Assembly: GCF_008801815.1 (NCBI RefSeq)
Contig: NZ_VZOX01000019.1
Direction: 5' to 3' (one strand)
Length of the DNA stretch: 64,000 nucleotides
DNA from: Edwardsiella anguillarum
GTDB lineage: Bacteria; Pseudomonadota; Gammaproteobacteria; Enterobacterales; Enterobacteriaceae
In this document: positions 27,361 to 36,605 of the stretch, piece after piece
Layout: each line of letters begins with the position of its first letter
How positions within the stretch are numbered: the stretch's first letter is position 1
Position numbers and translations under genes: made by a program
Notes under the pieces: generated by a model
What the model saw: only the letters and a program-made list of their open reading frames with translations
Databases searched by the model: none
What the model was told of the DNA's origin: nothing

Positions 27361-27723
27361 ATGAATAGTACTACAGGTTTGACTCGAATCATTAAAGCGG
27401 CCGGTTACTCGATCAAAGGACTGCAGGCGGCATGGCGCCATGAGGCGGCGTTCCGTCAGGAGAGTCTGCTGCTGGCTGTCGCGGCGGCGCTGGCCTGTTG
27501 GCTTGACGTCACGGCGGTCGAGCGCATTTTACTGATCGGCAGCGTGACGCTGGTGGTGATCCTGGAAATCCTCAACAGCGCTATCGAGGCGGTAGTGGAC
27601 CGGATTGGCAGCGAACGCCATGAGCTGTCCGGCCGCGCCAAAGATATGGGATCGGCGGCGGTATTCGTGGCGCTGTGGCTGGCGCTGTTTGTCTGGGTCA
27701 GCATTCTGTGGACGCATTGGTAA
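27361..27723 (+). CDS. dgkA: Diacylglycerol kinase
   Basis: Small inner-membrane kinase that recycles diacylglycerol to phosphatidic acid. 120 aa with three hydrophobic segments and the active-site block EILNSAIEAVVDRIGSE followed by ELSGRAKDMGSAAV. The ATG at 27361 gives the family N-terminus (TGLTRIIKAAGYS); an upstream open frame to 27298 is not conserved. In E. coli the next gene is lexA; here the citrate locus intervenes. Confidence 0.96.
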   Translation: MNSTTGLTRIIKAAGYSIKGLQAAWRHEAAFRQESLLLAVAAALACWLDVTAVERILLIGSVTLVVILEILNSAIEAVVDRIGSERHELSGRAKDMGSAAVFVALWLALFVWVSILWTHW

Positions 27724-27784
27724 CCGATGTGTCGTTTGGCGGCGGCTCTCATGGATTTATGCTCAGTTGCCCGCGCCGGAAAAC

Positions 27785-27816
27785 ATCACCCCCTGCGCGG
27801 ATGCGCAGGGGGTGAT
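27785..27816. terminator. Shared terminator of dgkA and citT
   Basis: A 14-bp perfect inverted repeat with a GGAT loop (ATCACCCCCTGCGC and its complement at 27803) lies between the convergent dgkA and citT. It marks the left edge of the citrate locus. Confidence 0.75.
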
Positions 27817-27846
27817 GGCATAACAACATGGGCGTTAGGCGAGAGG

Positions 27847-29304
27847 TTAGTTCCACATGGCCATGATAGGCCAACCGATGCCTAGCAGCGCGGCGATGTA
27901 GATAACCCCAAAGATGGCGCCAAGTCGCCAGTAATCCTGAGATTTTACATAGCCACAGCCGTAGATGATGATCCCCGGGCCAGTGGCGTACGGGGTCAGA
28001 CAGCCCATCAGGCCGATAGAGAGCACCAGCAGCAGGCACAGTTGGTCCATCGGAACCCCTGGAATGCTCTGGGCGACGGCCAGGATCACCGGCAGCATGG
28101 TGGCGGTGTGGGCGGTCAGGCTGGCGAACAGGTAGTGGGCAAAGTAGAACACCAGCACCAGGGCGATGACCGTCGCGGTCGGTGAGAAACCGGCCAGGTG
28201 GGTGCTCATGGTTTTGGCGAACCATTCGATAAAGCCGGAGCGGGTCAGACCGTTGGCCATGACCACCAAGGTAGACAGGTTGACCAGGGTATTCCAGGCG
28301 CCGCTGTACTTGGTAACATCCTTCCACGGCACCACGTGCAGCGCCAGCATCAGGGCGACCGCCAGCAGGGCGACGGCGGTGGCGTTGATGAAATCATCGC
28401 CAAAGACCCACAGCGCCAGGCTCAGCAGCACCAGGCAGATCAGGGTGATTTCATGGCGGGTCAGGGCGCCCATCTCTTTCAGCGCGCTACCGGCCCAGGT
28501 AGCGACCTGCTCGCTGTGGGTCACGGTCGGCTTGTACAGTACGTAGGAGAGCCACGGGGCGACGATTAACAGCAGCAGACCCACCGGCAGAAAGCCGAGG
28601 AACCACTGCATCCAGGAGATCTGGATACCGGCAATTTTACTGACAAACTCCAGGCCCAGTACGTTCGGCGCGGCACCGGTGACGAACATGGAGGAGCTGA
28701 TGCTGGTACTGATCACCATCATCCACATCAGATAGCTACCGATGCGGCGTGAAGAGGGATCGTTGGGATGGGAATCGAACAGCGGCGGCAGGTTTTTGAT
28801 CACCGGAAAGACGGTGCCGCCGGTACGCGCGGTGTTAGACGGCGTAAAGGGCGCCAGCAGAATATCGATGATGACGATGGCGTAGCCGAGAGTGAGCGTT
28901 CGCTTACCCATGAACTTGACCAGCAGCAGGGCGATACGCCGACCCAGCCCACTGACCTCATAGCCCAGGGCAAAAATAAAGGCGCCGAACACCAACCACA
29001 CGGTGGTGCTGGAGAAGCCGGCCAGCCCCCACTTCAGCGCCTGTTTACTGGCGTCGAAGGCGGGATCGGCCAGCTCTTTGGCGTCAAACAGCAGGAACTG
29101 GTTACCGATAACGACGATGGTCACGGCGATAAAGCTGATGGCGGTGGCCGGGATGGGCTCAAGGATCATCCCGACGATCATGGCGACAAACACGGCAAAA
29201 TAGTGCCAGGCCTGCGGCGGCATGCCTTCGGGGACTGGGATCATAAACATAATCCCCATCACCACGAGGGGCGCGAGTAGTTTCCCTATTTTCTCTTTGG
29301 ACAT
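27847..29304 (-). CDS. citT: Citrate/succinate antiporter CitT
   Basis: Inner-membrane DASS transporter that brings in citrate in exchange for succinate during citrate fermentation. The 485-aa product is closely similar to E. coli CitT along its length (FTPSNTARTGGTVFPVIKNLPPLF, GCLTPYATGPGIIIYGCGY, final WPIMAMWN), with about 12-14 hydrophobic segments. Last gene of citCDEFXGT, 29 bp after citG. The absence of oxaloacetate decarboxylase genes nearby fits the E. coli type of pathway, in which oxaloacetate is reduced to succinate for this exchange. Confidence 0.96.
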   Translation of the reverse strand: MSKEKIGKLLAPLVVMGIMFMIPVPEGMPPQAWHYFAVFVAMIVGMILEPIPATAISFIAVTIVVIGNQFLLFDAKELADPAFDASKQALKWGLAGFSSTTVWLVFGAFIFALGYEVSGLGRRIALLLVKFMGKRTLTLGYAIVIIDILLAPFTPSNTARTGGTVFPVIKNLPPLFDSHPNDPSSRRIGSYLMWMMVISTSISSSMFVTGAAPNVLGLEFVSKIAGIQISWMQWFLGFLPVGLLLLIVAPWLSYVLYKPTVTHSEQVATWAGSALKEMGALTRHEITLICLVLLSLALWVFGDDFINATAVALLAVALMLALHVVPWKDVTKYSGAWNTLVNLSTLVVMANGLTRSGFIEWFAKTMSTHLAGFSPTATVIALVLVFYFAHYLFASLTAHTATMLPVILAVAQSIPGVPMDQLCLLLVLSIGLMGCLTPYATGPGIIIYGCGYVKSQDYWRLGAIFGVIYIAALLGIGWPIMAMWN

Positions 29305-29333
29305 AACTGATGACTCCGGTAAGGATGATATTT

Positions 29334-30245
29334 TTAATGTTCAGCTTGCAAAATCGGGTAACAGAGGTGAGCCAGAAACCAGGTGAGGATCAGCAGATCC
29401 GCGCTGCCGCCCGGGCTCAGGTGATGGTCAATACACTCGGCGTCAAAGCGGCGTAGCGCCTGCAGATCGGCCGGGGTGCGGATGCCGCCGGTTGCCAGTA
29501 GCGCGGCGGCGCGCTGCTGCATCCAGCGCAGCCCGCTCTCGCCGCCGCGCGCCGCGACATTGGTATCCTGGTTATGCGCCATCAGTTGCACCAGGGTATC
29601 GAGCAGCGCCAGCTCCGGATCGCGTCCGGCGGCCAGCGCCCTCTGGTAATGGGGAAGCGCCAGATTCAGCACCAGCGGGTAGCCGGCCTCCGCCTCGCCG
29701 CGGGCGCCGGTAATGCCCAGCGTGATAAACAGACGCTGTCCGGCCGTGGACGCCTGCGCCGGGCGCAGGGAGGTCAGCTCGCGCGCGACCAGCCCGCGGC
29801 AAAACTGAGCCGCATAGCCGCACAGCCGCGCGGGGGTGAGCGGTTGGCCGCGCTGGTGGCTGCGCCCGGCGGCGGCGCACAGCAGGCCGAGAGAAAAGAT
29901 ACTGCCCTTATGGGTATTGACGCCGGCGGTCGCGCGGAACATGTCCGTCTCGCAGGCGACGCCGAGCGCGCGCAGGCCTGGCAATACGCTGCCGCCGTCC
30001 AGCGCGGCGCTGTCGGCCCCGTACTCGACAAAGCGGGCCAGCCAGGGGGCGATGGCATCGGCGCTGCGCACAAAGTCGCTGTGGGCCATGTCGCGGTGGG
30101 CGCCGCTGTTGTGGCGATCGACCAGGCCCGGCTTGGGCGTCAGATTGACCTCGGCCAGCATGGCGCGCCAGCCCAGCGTGGCACAGTGGTGACAGGCCTG
30201 GCTCAGGGAAAGGCGATGCGGGCTATGCGTTGTCGGGTTGTGCAT
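29334..30245 (-). CDS. citG: Triphosphoribosyl-dephospho-CoA synthase
   Basis: CitG makes the precursor (from ATP and dephospho-CoA) of the citrate lyase prosthetic group. 303 aa; family blocks include LTPKPGLVDRHNSGAHRDM, GVNTHKGSIFSLGLLCAAAGR, DTNVAARGGESGLRWMQ and SPGGSADLLILTWFL. It overlaps the end of citX by 23 bp, which implies translational coupling. Length is close to E. coli CitG (292). Confidence 0.95.
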   Translation of the reverse strand: MHNPTTHSPHRLSLSQACHHCATLGWRAMLAEVNLTPKPGLVDRHNSGAHRDMAHSDFVRSADAIAPWLARFVEYGADSAALDGGSVLPGLRALGVACETDMFRATAGVNTHKGSIFSLGLLCAAAGRSHQRGQPLTPARLCGYAAQFCRGLVARELTSLRPAQASTAGQRLFITLGITGARGEAEAGYPLVLNLALPHYQRALAAGRDPELALLDTLVQLMAHNQDTNVAARGGESGLRWMQQRAAALLATGGIRTPADLQALRRFDAECIDHHLSPGGSADLLILTWFLAHLCYPILQAEH

Positions 30246-30774
30246 CGTGAACCAGTGCCTCCATATGGGCGAGAAGTTGGGCCACGTCGTGGCGGCGCTC
30301 GCGGGCGCACAGCACGGCGGGGCGTTGGCAAATCAAGCAGCGGCGGGCCGGCAGCTGATAATCGCCGCGCGACAGGATCTGTCCGTCGCTTGCCAAGACA
30401 TCCATGTCCCAGAGCCGACCCAGGGGATGGGTCTGCTCCAGTGCGATGGCCGCCTGTTTGACCTGTTCGGCCGGCGCATCGATGGCCATCAGCCCTTCCG
30501 GGCCGGTGGCTAACTCCAGCGAACGCTGCTCCCTGATGCGCCATTCCTGACGCTGCGCCAGCTGGCTCAGCGCCGCGATGCCCGCATTGAAGATGCGGCG
30601 CGTCAGCGGGCTATCCTTGACCGGGCCGGGGGCGACCACGGTAAAGGAGAGCAGCGTACAGGTATGGCGGGTCAGCCATGCCGCCTGCCGGGACTGCCTG
30701 CATTCACGGCTGAGGAGCAGTTCCGGTAGGGTGACGGTATGGCTGGCCGCCAAATGGGGGAGCAGGGTCATCAT
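30223..30774 (-). CDS. citX: Apo-citrate lyase phosphoribosyl-dephospho-CoA transferase
   Basis: CitX transfers the prosthetic group to Ser of the acyl carrier subunit CitD. 183 aa (E. coli 183); characteristic HPLGRLWDMDVLASDG and RRCLICQRPAVLCARERRH near the C-terminus, the latter carrying Cys residues. Starts three bases after the citF stop, and overlaps citG. Confidence 0.94.
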   Translation of the reverse strand: MMTLLPHLAASHTVTLPELLLSRECRQSRQAAWLTRHTCTLLSFTVVAPGPVKDSPLTRRIFNAGIAALSQLAQRQEWRIREQRSLELATGPEGLMAIDAPAEQVKQAAIALEQTHPLGRLWDMDVLASDGQILSRGDYQLPARRCLICQRPAVLCARERRHDVAQLLAHMEALVHDAQPDNA

Positions 30775-30777
30775 CGC

Positions 30778-32298
30778 TTATTCCTTGACCTGGCGAACCA
30801 CGTCGATGACGGAGCCATCGCGGTAGCGCACCACGGCCACGACCTTGTCGGTAAAGGCGATCGGCTTCGGCTCGCCGGTCAGGGAGAGCGCGCGATCGCG
30901 CAGCCACTCAATGCTGACCAGCGGTAGGCCGGCGTCGCGCAGACGCTGCGCCAGCTCCGGACGCGCCGGGTTGACGGCGATACCGTGGTCGGTGACCAGG
31001 ATGTCAATGCTGGAGCCGGGGGTGACGCAGGTCAGCACGCTATCGACGATGGTTGGGATACGTCCGCGCACCAGCGGCGCCACGATGATGGAGAGCGCAG
31101 AGCCGATGGCGGTATCGCAGTGACCGCCAGAGGCGCCGCGTAGAACGCCGTCGGAGCCGGTCAGCACGTTGACGTTGAAGTGAGTGTCCACTTCCAGCGC
31201 ACTCAGCACCACCACGTCAAGACGGTCGACCGATGCACCCTTGGAGCTCCAGTTGGCGTATTGGTTGGCGCTGATTTCGATGTGGTTCGGGTTGCGCGCC
31301 AGGGAGCCGGCGGCGGCGCGGTCGAAGCTCTGCACATCGAGCAGCTTACGGATGTATCCCTTCTCGTGCAGATCGACGATGGTAGAGGTAATGCCGCCCA
31401 GGGCAAAGTCGGCGCGGATATCGGCGCGACGCATCTTGTCTTCCAGGAAGCGGGTCACGGCCAGCGAGGCGCCACCGGTGCCGGTCTGCAGCGAGAAGCC
31501 TTCGTTAAAGTAACCGGAGTGAGCGATCACTTCTGCCGCGCTGCGGGCGATTAAAAGCTCACGTGGGTTAGAGGTCATGCGGGTGGCATCCGCGCCGATC
31601 TTACTGGCGTCGCCGACCTGATCGATCTGGACGATCAGGTCGACCTGATCCTGGGTCAGGCTGGCCGGGTTGTGCGGGTAAGGCAGAATCTCCTCGGTCA
31701 GCAGAACGACGCGGTTGGCCGCCTCGGCATCGGCGCGGGCGTAGCCCAGCGAGCCGCAGCAGGCGTTGCCGGTATAGCCGTTGGCGTTACCGAAGGCGTC
31801 GCAGGCCGGTACCCCGAGAAAGGCGACGTCGATGTTCAGTTCACCGCTGTCGATCAGGTGTACCCGGCCTCCGTGGGAGTGGATCTGCACCGGCTCGTCG
31901 AGCAGGCCATGGGAGATGGCATCGGCCAGAGGGCCGCGTAGGCCAGAGGTGTAGATCTTGCGTACCACGCCACTGCGGATATGGCCGACCAGCGGCGCAT
32001 GGCAGTCGCTCAGGGAGCTGGAGGCCAGGGTCAGATCCTTGAAGCCCATGGCGGCGATGACATCCATCACCTGATTCAGGGTCAGATCGCCGCCGCGGAA
32101 GGCGTGGTGGAAGGAGATGGTCATGCCGTCACGCAGGCCGCTGCGGCGGATGGCCTCCTCCAGAGAGGCGCACAGTTTGCGATCGCGCGCGTGATCGTCA
32201 TGGTACTGGGCCTTGCTGACGTCATTGAAGGCCGGCAGCGCGCCATCCCGTTGGCTAAAGGCGGCTACGCGGGCGTTTCGTTGGGTATCTTGTGTCAT
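30778..32298 (-). CDS. citF: Citrate lyase alpha subunit
   Basis: CitF exchanges acetyl on the acyl carrier subunit for citrate (citrate:acetyl-ACP transferase). From the ATG at 32298 the product is 506 aa (E. coli 510). Strong family blocks: RDRKLCASLEEAIRRSG, SFHHAFRGGDLTLN, GNANGYTGNACCGSLGYA, GTGGASLAVTRFLEDKMR and the end GSVIDVVRQVKE. An upstream open frame of 28 codons is not conserved. The citE stop (TAA) overlaps the AAGG ribosome site, ten bases before this start. Confidence 0.97.
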   Translation of the reverse strand: MTQDTQRNARVAAFSQRDGALPAFNDVSKAQYHDDHARDRKLCASLEEAIRRSGLRDGMTISFHHAFRGGDLTLNQVMDVIAAMGFKDLTLASSSLSDCHAPLVGHIRSGVVRKIYTSGLRGPLADAISHGLLDEPVQIHSHGGRVHLIDSGELNIDVAFLGVPACDAFGNANGYTGNACCGSLGYARADAEAANRVVLLTEEILPYPHNPASLTQDQVDLIVQIDQVGDASKIGADATRMTSNPRELLIARSAAEVIAHSGYFNEGFSLQTGTGGASLAVTRFLEDKMRRADIRADFALGGITSTIVDLHEKGYIRKLLDVQSFDRAAAGSLARNPNHIEISANQYANWSSKGASVDRLDVVVLSALEVDTHFNVNVLTGSDGVLRGASGGHCDTAIGSALSIIVAPLVRGRIPTIVDSVLTCVTPGSSIDILVTDHGIAVNPARPELAQRLRDAGLPLVSIEWLRDRALSLTGEPKPIAFTDKVVAVVRYRDGSVIDVVRQVKE

Positions 32299-32308
32299 CT
32301 TTATCGCC

Positions 32309-33205
32309 TTATTCTTCACGGATGCCGGACAGGGCCGCGCGGGAAAGCACCAGACGCGCGCGCTCGATAACCGGGCTGTCAACCATCTTGCCGTTCAGGG
32401 AAACCACACCGCGTCCTTCGCGGGCGGAGGCCTCGGCGGCGTCGACCACCAGACGGGCGTGATCGACCTCTTTCTGCGTCGGCGCGTACAGGTTGTGCAG
32501 CAGCTCGATCTGACGCGGGTTGATCAGCGATTTACCGTCAAAGCCCAGCTGTTTGATATGGGAAGCTTCGCGCAGGAAGCCCTCATCGTTGTTGGCGTCG
32601 GAATAGACGGTGTCAAAGGCCTGGATACCGGCGGCGCGGGCCGCCTGCAGGATGCTGCAGCGGGCGAACAGCAGTTCGATGCCCTCCGCCGAGCGCTCCG
32701 TGCGCAGATTGCGCACATAGTCTTCGGCGCCGAGCGCAATCCCGATCAGACGCGGGGAGGCGTGGGCGATGGCCACGGCCTGGGTGATCCCCTGGGCTGA
32801 CTCGATGGCGGCCAGCAGGCCGGTGCTGCCCACCTCACGTCCGCAGGTGCGTTCGATGCGGGCAATTTCGTTTTCGATAGCGATGACGTCATCGGCGGAG
32901 TCGGTTTTCGGCAGACGTACCACATCGACTCCAGCGCGCACGACGGCTTCCAGATCGGCGACGCCGTACGCGGAGTCCAACGCGTTGACGCGCACGATGG
33001 TCTCAATGTCGTTGTACAGGGGGTGCTGCAGCGCGTGGTAGACCAGACGGCGGGCAGCGTCTTTTTCACGCAGCACCACGGAGTCTTCCAGGTCAAACAT
33101 CAGCGCATCGGCTTTATAGATAAAGGCGTTGCTCAGCATGGCGGCGTTGGAGCCGGGAACAAACAGCATGCTGCGACGGGTGCGGGTTTTCTGTTGCGGT
33201 GTCAT
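32309..33205 (-). CDS. citE: Citrate lyase beta subunit
   Basis: CitE cleaves citryl-ACP to oxaloacetate and acetyl-ACP. From the ATG at 33205 the product is 298 aa, with a GGGAGGA ribosome site nine bases upstream. TIM-barrel motifs of the family are present: RSMLFVPGSN, FDLEDSV with metal/substrate acids, RVNALDS, RLPKTDSADDV and GFDGKSLINPRQ. Its ATG overlaps the citD stop by four bases. Confidence 0.97.
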   Translation of the reverse strand: MTPQQKTRTRRSMLFVPGSNAAMLSNAFIYKADALMFDLEDSVVLREKDAARRLVYHALQHPLYNDIETIVRVNALDSAYGVADLEAVVRAGVDVVRLPKTDSADDVIAIENEIARIERTCGREVGSTGLLAAIESAQGITQAVAIAHASPRLIGIALGAEDYVRNLRTERSAEGIELLFARCSILQAARAAGIQAFDTVYSDANNDEGFLREASHIKQLGFDGKSLINPRQIELLHNLYAPTQKEVDHARLVVDAAEASAREGRGVVSLNGKMVDSPVIERARLVLSRAALSGIREE

Positions 33206-33501
33206 GCGCGATCCTCCCAAGGCAGGCTGACCAGATCGGCGGCGCGCGCCAGCAGGGTTTCCAGACGTGCGCGCAGGACACAGTCGAGCGCGCCTTTATC
33301 GTCAACGATCAGCTGTACGCCGCGAATCTGATAGCGGTTGAGGACGTCCAGCACGGTGGCGCGGATGGCGTCGCCAAACTGTTTTTCGACGCTGCTGCTA
33401 ATTTGCAGATCGAGAGCTTGGTCGTCTTCAATGGGCGCGATGCGCACCATCACGTCGCTCGACTCAAGGGTGCCAGCGACGGCTGCGTGGTTTATTTTCA
33501 T
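33202..33501 (-). CDS. citD: Citrate lyase acyl carrier protein (gamma subunit)
   Basis: Small carrier subunit holding the 2'-(5''-phosphoribosyl)-3'-dephospho-CoA arm. 99 aa (E. coli 98). The predicted attachment residue is Ser14 in GTLESSD, the position used in E. coli CitD. ATG at 33501 overlaps the citC stop by four bases, and its own stop overlaps citE by four. Confidence 0.96.
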   Translation of the reverse strand: MKINHAAVAGTLESSDVMVRIAPIEDDQALDLQISSSVEKQFGDAIRATVLDVLNRYQIRGVQLIVDDKGALDCVLRARLETLLARAADLVSLPWEDRA

Positions 33502-34574
33502 TTGTCACCTGTAACTAAGACGGATTCCTGGGGCCGGCGCTCTGCGCCCGCCGGCATTGATGCGATCAGCCGGGCCAGATAGGCCCGCGTCGCGTCGGGT
33601 ACCAGTGGGGTGATTGCCGGAAGATCTTTGCGTACCAGCAGCTTGCGTACCCATGAGGCTGAAATGGGGGTGTTGTGATAGGTCAGCCTGGCCACTTCAA
33701 CCAGATGGATCGGCGGATAGGGCAGCGCCGGGGTTTCCAGCCAGTAACGCATATCCTGATTGTATTTGGCGGTGACCGGGCAGAAGGGCTCCGTCCCGAC
33801 GAAGCGGTGGGTAATGCCCAGTGCCGGCGCCAGATACTGCCGGAATATCTTGATATCGATTTCGGTGTAGCAGTTGTCAGCCACCCCCTGCTCTTTAATG
33901 AAGTAGCAGGGAAAGGTGGCGCGGGAGATGATGTATTCGGAGCCCGGGTGTAGCGTCAGATTGGCGATATCACTCACACCGGAACGCACCAGCGCCAGCC
34001 GATCTTCATAAGAAAAGCGTGAGGTATCCTCACGGACTAAAAACAGGTGTAGCCAGTCGCATTGACTGGCGGCCTGCCGGACGAGGTAGCGGTGTCCGTT
34101 GGTGAACGGGTTAGCGTTCATCACGATGGCACCGATTTTTTTCCCTGGGTGGCGCAGCGTCGCTAATGTTTCGGCATAGCGTTGAAGACGGACTTTACTG
34201 TTCTCCATCAGTACCATGATCCCGGGAACCCGGGTAATGGTAGAGAAACCGCACTGGTGGAACATCTCTTCGTTTTCTTCTTTTGTATAGATGAAAAGAT
34301 TATTCCGCCCTAATTCATAGGCCAGGTTGACCAATTCAGTGGCCAGCGTCAGGGCCAATCCTTCGCCGCGGGCGGTGGCGCTGATGGCGACACACTTTAT
34401 GATATCGCCGGCGATACCGCCGCAGGCGATGATTTTGTTATCCCGCTGTGCACAAATAAATATTTCTACTGATGTATCAATGTTGAGGCCATTTTCACGC
34501 AGAAAATGAGTGATGTCGGCAATCCTCTTTTGCTCAGAACGCTTAATCTGGGTGAAAACAGTATTGCTGAACAT
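33498..34574 (-). CDS. citC: [Citrate (pro-3S)-lyase] ligase
   Basis: CitC acetylates the prosthetic group of citrate lyase with acetate and ATP, switching the enzyme on. 358 aa with an N-terminal GNAT-like domain (VAISATARGEGLALTLATEL) and a C-terminal nucleotidyltransferase domain with the HxGH-like NPFTNGHRYLVRQAA and the ISASWVRKLL motif. First gene of the leftward cit operon and divergent from citA. E. coli CitC is 352 aa. Confidence 0.95.
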   Translation of the reverse strand: MFSNTVFTQIKRSEQKRIADITHFLRENGLNIDTSVEIFICAQRDNKIIACGGIAGDIIKCVAISATARGEGLALTLATELVNLAYELGRNNLFIYTKEENEEMFHQCGFSTITRVPGIMVLMENSKVRLQRYAETLATLRHPGKKIGAIVMNANPFTNGHRYLVRQAASQCDWLHLFLVREDTSRFSYEDRLALVRSGVSDIANLTLHPGSEYIISRATFPCYFIKEQGVADNCYTEIDIKIFRQYLAPALGITHRFVGTEPFCPVTAKYNQDMRYWLETPALPYPPIHLVEVARLTYHNTPISASWVRKLLVRKDLPAITPLVPDATRAYLARLIASMPAGAERRPQESVLVTGDK

Positions 34575-34961
34575 AAGGATTCCTGCTCTGCGTCGCGATG
34601 GTTACGTTAAATAAATGTATCTTTTATCAACTCAATAACTTTTCATTTTCAATCAAAGCTAATAAAACTTTGCTGCCTATTTTTATTCCCCTTGGCTGTT
34701 GTTAAATTAATCCTAAATAGGAATTGGGTGGGGATTTTTGACCTGATTCACAAACGGAAAGCAGTTTTAAATCGCCTTAATAGTTTTTATCTTCGTAATT
34801 TAAAATAAAGATTTTTATAGACTGGTTTTTATTTGCTTAATTAGTTTAATAGCGATAATCTGCAAAAGTAGAAAAGCATTATGGCCAGAGTGTCAGGAAA
34901 CAAAACGATTACATTTGAAGCGTTCAAAGGTAATCGAAACGTATTAAAAGGTGAGGTAACG
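34575..34961. promoter_or_regulatory. Divergent citC/citA control region
   Basis: A 387-bp AT-rich spacer between citC and citA, much richer in A/T than the flanking genes. It should hold the CitB-dependent promoters. The string TTGACCTGATTCA near 34737-34749 weakly recalls an FNR or CRP half-site. No site matches well enough to be named. An open frame to 34881 extends citA upstream but has no ribosome site. Confidence 0.5.
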
Positions 34962-36605
34962 ATGGTAAGAATGCCGAATAACAGTGCGGTGAATTTCTTT
35001 CGCCGCATGGCGTTCCCCCTGCGTATTTTTTTACTGTTACTGCTGGTTTCCTGCTGCCTGTTTGCCGCGCTGGGGAAGTACCTGTCAGCCAGCTTTGAAG
35101 ACTACATGATGAGGCAGGTGCGCGACATGGCGATGAACCAGGCCAAGATCATCGCATCGATGGACAGTATCGTGGATGGGGTGAAGGATCGCGACATCCA
35201 CCGCCTGGCGCTGATTGCCGATCGTCTGGGAACCGGGACTGACTTTGACTATGTGGTCATCGGCGATCGGAACTCTGTTCGCCTGTATCACCCCAATCCG
35301 GCCAAAATCGGCCATAAGATGCAGTTCAATAAGCCGGGCGCCATTGAGAAGGGAGAGAGCTACTTTATCTCAGGAAAAGGCTCTCTGGGCCAGGCGCTGC
35401 GCGCGAAAACGCCCATTTTCGATCATCGGGGGCAGGTGATCGGGGTCGTATCCCTGGGCTATTTGGTCAGCAAGATCGATAGCTGGCGTCTGGACTTCCT
35501 GCTGCCCATGGCCGGGGTCTTCGTGTGCGTGCTGCTGCTGATGATGCTGCTCTCCTGGCTATTTGCCGCACATATCCGACGACAGATGATGGGGATGGAG
35601 CCGCGCCAGATAGCCCGGGTGGTGCGTCAGATGGAGGCCCTGTTCGGCGCCGTTTTTGAGGGACTGATTGCGGTCGATCCTGACGGACAGATCACGGCAA
35701 TAAATCGTAATGCCCGCAAAATGCTGGGGCTAAGCGCGCCGGGTCGTCAGTGGCTGGGGCAGCCGATAAGCCAGGTGGTCTCACCGTCGGACTTTTTCAC
35801 CGATCGCATCAATGAAGATCGGCGTGATGCCATTCTCACCTTTAACGGGCTGAGCGTTATAGCCAACCGGGCGACCATCCGCTCCGGCGACGGCGATACG
35901 CTGCTCGGCGCGATTATCAGCTTCCGTAGCAAGGATGATATCAATGCGCTTAACGCCCAGCTGACCCAGATCCGCCAATATGTTGACAGCCTGCGTACCG
36001 TACGCCATGAACACCTCAACTGGATGTCGACGCTCAGCGGGCTGCTACAGATGAAGGAGTACGATCGGGCGCTGGAGATGGTGCGCGGGGCATCGCAGGC
36101 GCAGCAGCAGCTGATCGACCGCCTGCGCGATGCGTTCAGTGACAAGGTGGTCGCCGGGCTGCTGTTTGGTAAAGTGCACCGGGCACGCGAGCTGGGGCTG
36201 ACGCTGACCATCGTCGACGGCAGCCAGCTGCATGCGCTGCCGGCGGGGTTGGACAGCACGGAGTTTGCGGCGGTATTGGGCAATCTATTGGATAATGCCT
36301 TCGACGCCAGCCTGAAGAACCCGCAGGGGGGCGGCGGCGTTGAGGTCTATCTGTCGGATGAGGGCAGCGAGGTCATCATTGAAGTGGCCGATCAGGGCTG
36401 CGGTGTCCCGGATGCGCTGAAAGATAACATTTTTGAGCAGGGCGTGAGTACCAAGGCGGAAGATCCTGGGGAGCACGGCATTGGCCTGTACCTTATTGCC
36501 CGCTATGTCGGGCGTTGCGGAGGCACCATTACGCTGGAGGACAACCAGCCCTATGGCACTCTATTTTCTGTTTTTATCCCGAAGGTGAAGTGTGAACATG
36601 AATAA
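34962..36605 (+). CDS. citA: Citrate-sensing histidine kinase CitA (DpiB)
   Basis: Membrane sensor kinase that detects periplasmic citrate and phosphorylates CitB. From the ATG at 34962 (AGGTGAGG upstream) the product is 547 aa. It has one membrane helix near the N-terminus, a periplasmic PAS domain with the citrate-site strings DFDYVVIGDRNSVRLYHPNP and GVVSLGYLVSKIDSWR, a second helix, a cytoplasmic PAS (EGLIAVDPDGQITAINRNA), the phospho-acceptor His in RHEHLNWM, and an ATPase domain with NLLDNAFDAS, DQGCGVP and GEHGIGLYLI. It overlaps citB by eight bases. Confidence 0.95.
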   Translation: MVRMPNNSAVNFFRRMAFPLRIFLLLLLVSCCLFAALGKYLSASFEDYMMRQVRDMAMNQAKIIASMDSIVDGVKDRDIHRLALIADRLGTGTDFDYVVIGDRNSVRLYHPNPAKIGHKMQFNKPGAIEKGESYFISGKGSLGQALRAKTPIFDHRGQVIGVVSLGYLVSKIDSWRLDFLLPMAGVFVCVLLLMMLLSWLFAAHIRRQMMGMEPRQIARVVRQMEALFGAVFEGLIAVDPDGQITAINRNARKMLGLSAPGRQWLGQPISQVVSPSDFFTDRINEDRRDAILTFNGLSVIANRATIRSGDGDTLLGAIISFRSKDDINALNAQLTQIRQYVDSLRTVRHEHLNWMSTLSGLLQMKEYDRALEMVRGASQAQQQLIDRLRDAFSDKVVAGLLFGKVHRARELGLTLTIVDGSQLHALPAGLDSTEFAAVLGNLLDNAFDASLKNPQGGGGVEVYLSDEGSEVIIEVADQGCGVPDALKDNIFEQGVSTKAEDPGEHGIGLYLIARYVGRCGGTITLEDNQPYGTLFSVFIPKVKCEHE

